In this document: one piece after another, positions 57,301 to 64,000 of the stretch
Numbering within the stretch: position 1 is the first letter of the stretch
Layout of the letters: each line of letters starts with the position of its first letter
NCBI GenBank assembly: GCA_024663395.1
Contig: JANFAH010000003.1
Span: forward strand, 1,488,001-1,552,000
Source of the DNA: Pisolithus tinctorius
Lineage: Eukaryota; Basidiomycota; Agaricomycetes; Boletales; Pisolithaceae
Length of the DNA stretch: 64,000 nt
Direction of reading: 5' to 3'
Program-made: the position numbers and the translations under genes
Notes under the pieces: generated by a model
The model's database searches: none
What the model was told of the DNA's origin: nothing
The model's input: the letters and a program-made list of their open reading frames with translations, nothing else

Positions 57301-60300
57301 TCAATAAGCACGTCCAACAGTTGTTCGCGGTTGGGCTGCTTCAACAGAAGGGGTATACATCTATAACCAAGAGTCACGAAATTCATTTGTCAAGTCTCAC
57401 TGCGCGACGAACCGTCCAGCATGATCGACAATCTTATGCACGTCCGGAACCGCATCGTGCAGCACCGCCAATATGATCTTTAAGATTATCAACGTCACAT
57501 GTTATGCAGGGACCGGCACGATTGACTTACACGAAACGACATCTTCGATAACACATTCCCAGGTAGAGCTGCCACTTCTTGCTGAACTGCAAGTCGATAC
57601 TGGTCATGCGCAAAACTGCACATATCACGTCCCTTCTGGACAAGCCATCCCTCGTTGATAGCCCCTTGAAGCCCTCGCATCGAGTCGCCAACACTCGAAC
57701 CACGGTTTTTGAGGATGGATATGGCTTTGGACAAGTTCCACACATCTTCGTCTTCGTCTGAACTGCTTCCGCTACTGTCCTCCCAGTCGATCAGGAGTGC
57801 GACTTCATTGGCCTTAAACCTGGAAGTAGCATGTCAACGACGTGGACACCATACTCGCATGGGGTCGCTACTGACGTCGTTCCAAAAAGTGAAGCCCACA
57901 TGAGGTACTTCTTCGTGGCTTCAGGAAGCTCACGAAAATTCTCAACGAGGAAGGACTTGTCCATCGGGTCCGAAGTGGTTTTCTGATTTACCAAAATAGA
58001 CTCGATTGTGGTTATGTCAAACCTGTCACAATGTTGAACACCCTCGGTCTGGCTAGACCTATCGCATACTCACTGCCAGTGATTCCGAGCCCAGTCGAAC
58101 GTGATCTATGGCCGCCGTGAGCAAAGTGTACGAATCTCACGCATACACCCACGTGGTGATGTCGTTGCATGGCGTTCAGGAGGCTTCTGGCCAAGAATGC
58201 ATTACCCCCAGAAGCCGTGTACACTAGTCTTGACAGACGCGAACATTCTTCTCTAGGTCGGTGCAATGCTTTTGCAACGAACGACGATATCGCAGAAAAC
58301 GGCAATTGTTCCAGGGTAATCCAGGTCGCCCTTGCACGGTGAGAACACATCGAGCGTACTCGGTCCATTAGCTGCCTACATAATGCACGTCTATCTGTAC
58401 CGTCGGGATGCGAGGTCGTAGTAGGACTTACCTCTCTGGTTTAACTGTAGCGAAGACAAGCTGTGAAACCCTTAGTTTACCGAAGTTATCCACTAGAGAG
58501 GGTACGCACCATGCGACTCCTGGAGTTGATAAGGGCCTCCACGAGATCTAGGGACCTAGCGCACGCTTCAGCTGGACACTGCCACCGCACAGTTGCTCGA
58601 CGTACGCGTTATCTGCTTCATGTAGATCATCCAGAAACAATGCGACGGGTCTGGTTTCAGTAATGACACTAAAGACACTTTCGACCAAGTTCTGAAATCG
58701 TGCGCTTAGTTCGCCCGTGGCCAATCTGGCCCATCCCCCCGGCTCTCCAGAAGCTTTTTCGATCGCGTTTTCAATTCCGTTTCCTAAAGCGGCGGTGTTC
58801 ATTCCCCAAGCCTCGAGTACAGCTTTGACAACAGGAGAACCTGCGAAAAGCAAGGGTAAATTGGCTAGTTGGGGGCCAAGGCGTTCTGTTAAAGTTCTAA
58901 CGAAATGATAGGCGTCAGCCGGTTTGAACGTCAGCTGGCGAAGCGCGGAGGACAAGGCAGAGAGCTGTGATTGTTTCAGCGTCTTGAACGTTACAGAAGA
59001 AGCAAGCTACGTGCCAAGGCCGCGAAAGGTGCTTTGTCTGTGGTCTGAAACTTAGCCTGCGCCCATAATCCATTTACTGTTTAGTAATCAATTAGAAGCC
59101 AGAAAAGTGAAAGGATTACAAACTACCTTTCCACTTCGATTGATTGGCCATCACTAGTGAGCTCTTTCCCACGCTGAGAGACATTACAGAAAAACGGTGA
59201 TCAGTTGGAATATAACACTCACCCTCCATCCCCAACGACCACAATCGCATGAGTCTTAATGCCCCGGTCCTTAGTTTGTAACGCGGCTTTCCGCAAACTT
59301 GTAGCTACATCAGATGTCCCAGTGGGGGGCGGAAACACTGGCTCTCTGGCATCCCGCCCGGACTTCGCAGCCGAGTTAATGGGCGACGCGGTGGCTGCGT
59401 TCTGTCCGACTGGAGAGCTGTATACGCCTTCTACCTTGGCGGGGGCTAGTTTCGGACTCTCCTCGGTACTGACAGCAGAAGAGGATATTGCATCCTCGTC
59501 ATCGTTGTCCGTCCCCGTCCCTTGAGAGCTCGTAGAGGAGACGGACGGGGGGATCAAAGCTTTCATTATCGATGATTGACGGGAAAACGACGTCAGGCTA
59601 TGTCTGATGACGTTCCGGATGGTTTCCAGCTCCTTGTCACGACCACACTGCCCAGGCGGATGACTTTATTTGGATTGTGCAACGAACGGCACGACTCACC
59701 AGTGTATGTGGAATGATAAAGGTCTACAATAACTCAACAATGAGCAGCAAGAAGCGTAATTCAGACTCACCGAATATTTGTCTTCTTGTCCAATTTTAAA
59801 CGCGGGTATGAGCTAGACATAGATCAGCGTCACATCCGGAAAGCACCAGCAGCTTGACCTACCTCGGTCGATGGCTCTAATGAAGATGTCGACACACTCG
59901 ACAGTAAACGTTTTTGGCATTCAAGCAAGTCAGCCTTGAGCCCATATGCACTCTGATATCGCGCATCGGGCGACTTCGACAGGAGCTGAAACGTGGTGAG
60001 ACACGAAATAAGAATATATAAGATCTTCTCTCACTTTATCGATGATGTCGCCGATAACAGTGGGGACGTCACTTCTTACTTCACTAACGGGAGGGGGCCG
60101 TTTGGTTCCCAATGCTGCCAAGACCTCTGCAGGACTGACGTTGCCATGATTGCTTCCGCTCAGGGCAAAAGGTAATCGACCTCTGCCCACAACACACGTC
60201 CAGAACAGCATGCCAAGTGAATAGAGGTCTGCGCGATGATCTTCCTGGACAACTGAAGGTGAGGAAGAAACTTGTTCGGGAGCCAAGTAATGAAGTGCTT

Positions 60301-61520
60301 CGATGACCTTCTCCGGGGATATCGATCGAGATACTAAGATGGTATCGCTATAATTAGGGGATTTGGACGTGGAAATAGTGGGTGATGAAGCGCTGGCGAC
60401 CAACTCTAGTGACGAAGCTGAAAGGCCATGATATGGATGGGAGTAGTCGAGGACAAGTTGTGATGGACCCCCTGCTTCCTCCAAAGATACAGAGCGGTTT
60501 CCGAAGTGCACGATCCGCACAACACCCGAGTGGACGTTAATATGGAAGGCATTGGCACGAACTGAACGGATTTTGTGTGACACAATAAAGCGACGATCAT
60601 CACTGGATAACCTACCCTCTCGATGAACGAAACCGAGCCTTAAGGGGACAGTCAGAGTACTCCTTTTATATATAAGATATGATCGCACCTATGTACCATG
60701 TCAAGACAATGGGTTGCCTGAATAGCAAACCTGCAAAAAGTCACGTTCGCAACGGTAGGTTATGGCATCAGATGACGCACTCTAGGAACGAGGCAAGATC
60801 CATCACATCATATCTCTCCTCCTCGATGTCCTCTACGTCGTTGAAATCCAAGTTGTCGAGGGGTAGAAATGCACCATCGTAAATGTCATCGTGTTGTTCT
60901 TCTGTTCTCTGCGTCTCGTCGGTACCCCCGCTGACTGTGGATAGCTCCTCTGTGAGAGAAGCGTCTGGATCACGATGGGCCTGTTGTGATCCTTCAGCCT
61001 CAGCTAGGAGAAAATCATTCACTTTGGATGGGGGAAAGTATTTCGGCAGTAGGTTTGCGCCAGGATGCACAAGCAGTAGGACCACACAATCCCCATCAAC
61101 ACGTGGTAGTACCAGAAATTCGATCAACCGCAACGTGGTGCTTAAAGCCTCTGGAGACTCTCCGAGTTTACTCAAACTATACGAAATGGGAAATGAACGT
61201 TTGAAATTGAAGCATAAGCAAAAAGTGTTCACATATGGGCTTCGCGCTGAAGACATATTGAAGATGCGGAATGTGCTGGGGCCATCTTCGCGAGGACGAG
61301 AGCACCATCCTTGAGACTGCGACCCTCTGCAATGAGAGTAGAGCTGCCAGTGTCGTTCCATGGGTAAGCCTGGCCGTCAGACGGTAGTTAGAAAGATTAG
61401 ATTGCACAGGGGTTACGACGAGTGGAAACTGACTTTCTCGAATGCGTAACCTGGCACAGAAAGTATGTTATCCTTGAAGTAGAGTGTCGAGCTGGACTGG
61501 GAGGTGTCTGCTACAGACAT
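51393..61520 (-). CDS. Large hybrid histidine kinase (kinase-like, AAA, GAF, HK, receiver)
   Basis: A gene of about 10 kb with many introns. From the N-terminus: a Ser/Thr-kinase-like module (SVPGYAFEK near 61460; YLAPEQ and [13 protein letters not shown] near 60230-60300), a Walker A GDGG|VGKSSL split by an intron (about 59165-59230), an AAA/STAND region with [11 protein letters not shown] (about 58620), a TPR-like helical region (about 56650-57000), a GAF-type region ([18 protein letters not shown], about 53930), the phosphorylated His box [12 protein letters not shown] (53601-53638), the ATPase boxes DTGIGLSP and [13 protein letters not shown] (52600-52760), a degenerate receiver (51930-52420) and a C-terminal receiver with [13 protein letters not shown] and LSKPLKK (51400-51720). 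This matches the Mak1/Chk1 class that senses oxidative or osmotic stress upstream of a MAP kinase. The exact start is uncertain; upstream coding up to about 61650 is possible. Confidence 0.85.
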
Positions 61521-62100
61521 GGAGGATACGGACGAGATATGAGTGGACTCTGTCGTGGAGGAAGTCGGGCTACGATCGAAGCCCGTCAATGACGTATCAA
61601 GAAGGTATTAATGGTAAGTCTCTTCCACGAAAATGTCAATTAATCGAGGCAGGAGTGGTATGCCAAGCCTTGCCGTCACCCACGACGCGAAATTCTGAGG
61701 GGTTTTCTGGTTGCCCACTGGGCCATGGTCATATATTGCGCAGGACGTACTTGTCGCCACGCCCAACACCAACTGGCGTCGATAACACCCCATTTGCAAA
61801 TTCCCCACCAATCACTATAATAATCAGATCTGAGAACTTGGTGGCCATGCATTATTACGTATCTCCGCATCGCATGCGGTCGCCGTCTGCGCAATTTTTA
61901 CTCTTTTTTCCCCCCGTCAAACTTGCGACAAGTACTGCAGCACGTAGTCACTCGCTTTCTTCACCTAAACTGACCAAGGACAGGAACTGCAGTGAGAGGA
62001 GACCAGCAAGCTGGCCAAACAGAAGTTCCGCACCCTTCCGTGCTCCAAATCCTTTAAGGACAGCAATATCTAGTGGTTGGTGATAAATTAGAGCCTGGTC
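61521..62100. promoter_or_regulatory. Divergent region between histidine kinase and carrier genes
   Basis: About 580 bp. The proximal part may include 5' exon sequence of the kinase gene (open minus-strand frame to about 61650). C/T-rich tract with a run of T and C near 61900. No other gene. Confidence 0.4.
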
Positions 62101-63586
62101 ATGTCCAATTATCCATTTTGGTGAGTGGAATCATCTGGTATAGCTTTATCATGTGTGTTCACCAACGATGACAAGGCTTGGAGGTTGGTCACTCGTTGTC
62201 GCTCAGAAATCGTCTAAATCAGTACCTTACTCAAGTTCTTCGGGCACGCAGGCATTGCTGCTTCCAGTGTGTCATGATTTATCTGGCTAACTACTCCTGC
62301 TCTCATGTAGACTCTTAATAGTGGCAGCATCCATCACCCATCCATTGGACCTCACCAAGATGTAAGTTCCGTTGGCCATTGTCCAATAGCACTTGCTTGA
62401 CCATGGCAGCCGCATGCAAACCCTCGGCCCAGCAGCACAGCCGCCCTCCATGATTGCTGTAATGCGGGCTTCCCTGGGTGAAAGTGGCTTGAGAAGTTTT
62501 TATACCGGTCTTTCTGCATCTCTTCTCCGACAAATGTCGTATACGCTCGTTCGGTTGGGTAGTTATGAAGAGATGAAACGAAGAATGTCTCTAAGAGGTC
62601 CACTTGCGACCGGAAAGCTCCTCCTGGCGGCTGCAGCAGCAGGTGCACTTGGTGGTATTGCAGGAAACCCGGCAGGCATGTTGAGGCGTAAAGACTTTCG
62701 TTTGCAGCTCTTTCGCTGACTACGGTGTAGACATTCTCTTGGTACGGATGACCAGCGACTCTCTAAAACGTCCGGAGAAGCGTTACGGGTACCGTAACGC
62801 TCTGACAGGCCTCGTCAGCCTTCTGAAGGAGGAAGGGATTAAAGGTATTTACAGAGGCCTTGGGACCAATACGGTGCGTTTCGACTTGTAACTTCACGGT
62901 GGCCCAGCTCTGACTGGTTTCAAGGCACGCGCAGTGTTGATGAATGTATGCTTCAAGTTGCTTTTCTTTCTCCGCTGATATAATGATTGTTTTCGCCCAA
63001 CAGATATCTCAAGTGGGATCGTAAGTAGGGCTGATTGCTCGCAGTGATTGATGCTATTCTCACGAATCGTCGATCTTCCCAGGTATGACTTCTTCAAGGC
63101 CACGCTCCTTAAACGTCGTTTACCTCTAGTAAACTATCAATTCCAAGATAACTTCTCGCTCCACTCCGTAGCAAGCTTCGCAGCAGCGACGTGCGGTACA
63201 AGTGCGTTGACCGCGCTCGCGGACTCATGAATCGGTGTTGACTATAGTACTCGAATTCTAGCTGTTTGTTCACCTGCTGACGTCATAAGAACAAGAATTA
63301 TGGCCTCGGTCTGTCTGAATGCCCCTTTGACAGTTGCATATGTTGATTGTCCTCCAGTCAGCGCAGGCGAGTCCTATACGCATCGTCATGCGTTCTTTAC
63401 GGGAAGAAGGTCCGATGTTCATGTTCAAAGGCTGGTGTCCAGCCTTCATGCGCTTGGGACCCAACACAGTTCTTATGTTCGTTTTCTACGAGGTGAGTCT
63501 AAAACAGCGAATGGATAATTTACGGCCCTGATGTGGCTGTACAGCAACTCAAACGCTGGTGGTCCTCTATTGGCCACACTCGGTAG
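62101..63586 (+). CDS. Mitochondrial carrier, dicarboxylate (DIC) type
   Basis: ATG 62101 (MSNYPFW...), stop TAG 63584-63586, several very small exons. The three-fold carrier repeat is visible: first signature P-x-D-x-x-K in THPLDLTK (about 62334), then GLRSFYTGLSASLLRQMSY; the second with GGIAGNPAD...RMTSDS and GIKGIYRGLGTN; the third with APADVIRTRIM in pieces (about 63225-63300), PMFMFKGWCPAFMRLGPNTVLMFVFYE and a C-terminal QLKRWW. Order and residues fit the dicarboxylate/phosphate exchanger of the inner membrane (DIC1 class), which imports malate or succinate. Substrate is by family inference. Confidence 0.85.
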
Positions 63587-64000
63587 AAGTGGTTGTCGGG
63601 TCTCCTCTTTAGAGTTTAATTGGCGCGTGCCATATAGTTGGCTGCGTTAAGCATTTTACACTTCGTTTTGTACAAGTTTTGCGTCACGGCACTGATATTA
63701 TACCTTGACAAGACACGTATCCCCGATAGTGTGGGAGGGTTTCCTCTGCGGCAAATGGTCAGTCACCCTGCAAAAATGGGTTAATGCCGTGGGATTGAGT
63801 CGTGCTAGCAACTACAAATGATGCATATCTCACCCTGGAGATGGCAGAGGAAATCAGTGGCAAGGCCAAGAGGAGAGGAAGGCAAGTGACAAGCTACCTG
63901 TGGGATATCCACTGAAGAAAGTTGCTGTCATGAATGACATGGTCCCCATGGTGGTGACTATGTGGTTTCCGTTCTGATCCGTTTCTTGGTACACCAGAAG
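63587..64000. other. Downstream flank, nothing seen
   Basis: About 400 bp after the carrier gene. No convincing frame or repeat reaches the window edge. Confidence 0.4.

Overview
The window is nuclear DNA of a filamentous basidiomycete, most likely an Agaricomycete. The evidence is the many short spliceosomal introns (mostly about 45-57 bp, GT-AG), chromodomain Ty3/gypsy and DIRS-like retroelements, a KDZ-type DNA transposon with a TET/JBP dioxygenase gene, and a fungal hybrid histidine kinase that starts with a protein-kinase-like domain. I could not fix the genus.

Layout. 1-5789: 3' part of a decayed Ty3/gypsy chromovirus (pol, then a third ORF, then a 3' LTR). 5790-6552: remnant of another LTR element. 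6953-41732: one PIF1-family helicase gene (minus strand) broken by a stack of insertions. A DIRS-like tyrosine-recombinase retroelement (8677-40675) sits in the helicase Walker B codons. A giant KDZ transposon (12055-38816, about 26.8 kb) sits in the DIRS RNase H region. An 8.1-kb gypsy chromovirus (12413-20531, 714-bp LTRs, TSD ACGGG) sits in the left repeat array of the KDZ element. Each level is supported by rejoining of the outer reading frame, by target-site repeats, or by both. 42046-44389 is an apparently intact paralogue of the broken helicase. 44837-63586 is ordinary gene-dense DNA: an unknown protein, an MFS transporter, an Fpg/Nei DNA glycosylase, a very large hybrid histidine kinase and a mitochondrial dicarboxylate-type carrier.

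The KDZ element is the centre of interest. It is bounded by imperfect TIRs of about 80 bp and a 7-bp TCAATGA duplication. Just inside each TIR lies about 2 kb of alternating 43/44-bp units built on the palindrome GACGGGCCCGTC, in mirror orientation at the two ends. The interior holds five multi-exon genes: a Zn2Cys6/coiled-coil protein, a CxC2-KDZ transposase, two proteins of unknown function (one with repeated REP(T/S)-type motifs) and a TET/JBP-family 2-oxoglutarate dioxygenase. The dioxygenase, Zn2Cys6 and REP-repeat genes splice into open frames. The transposase has an in-frame TGA and an apparent 1-nt frameshift, and the other unknown gene has a damaged splice donor.

Across all the mobile elements nearly every in-frame stop is a TGA where CGA (Arg) fits, as expected from deamination of methylated CpG. 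That gives a plausible context for an element carrying a methylcytosine-oxidising enzyme, although the link is inference.
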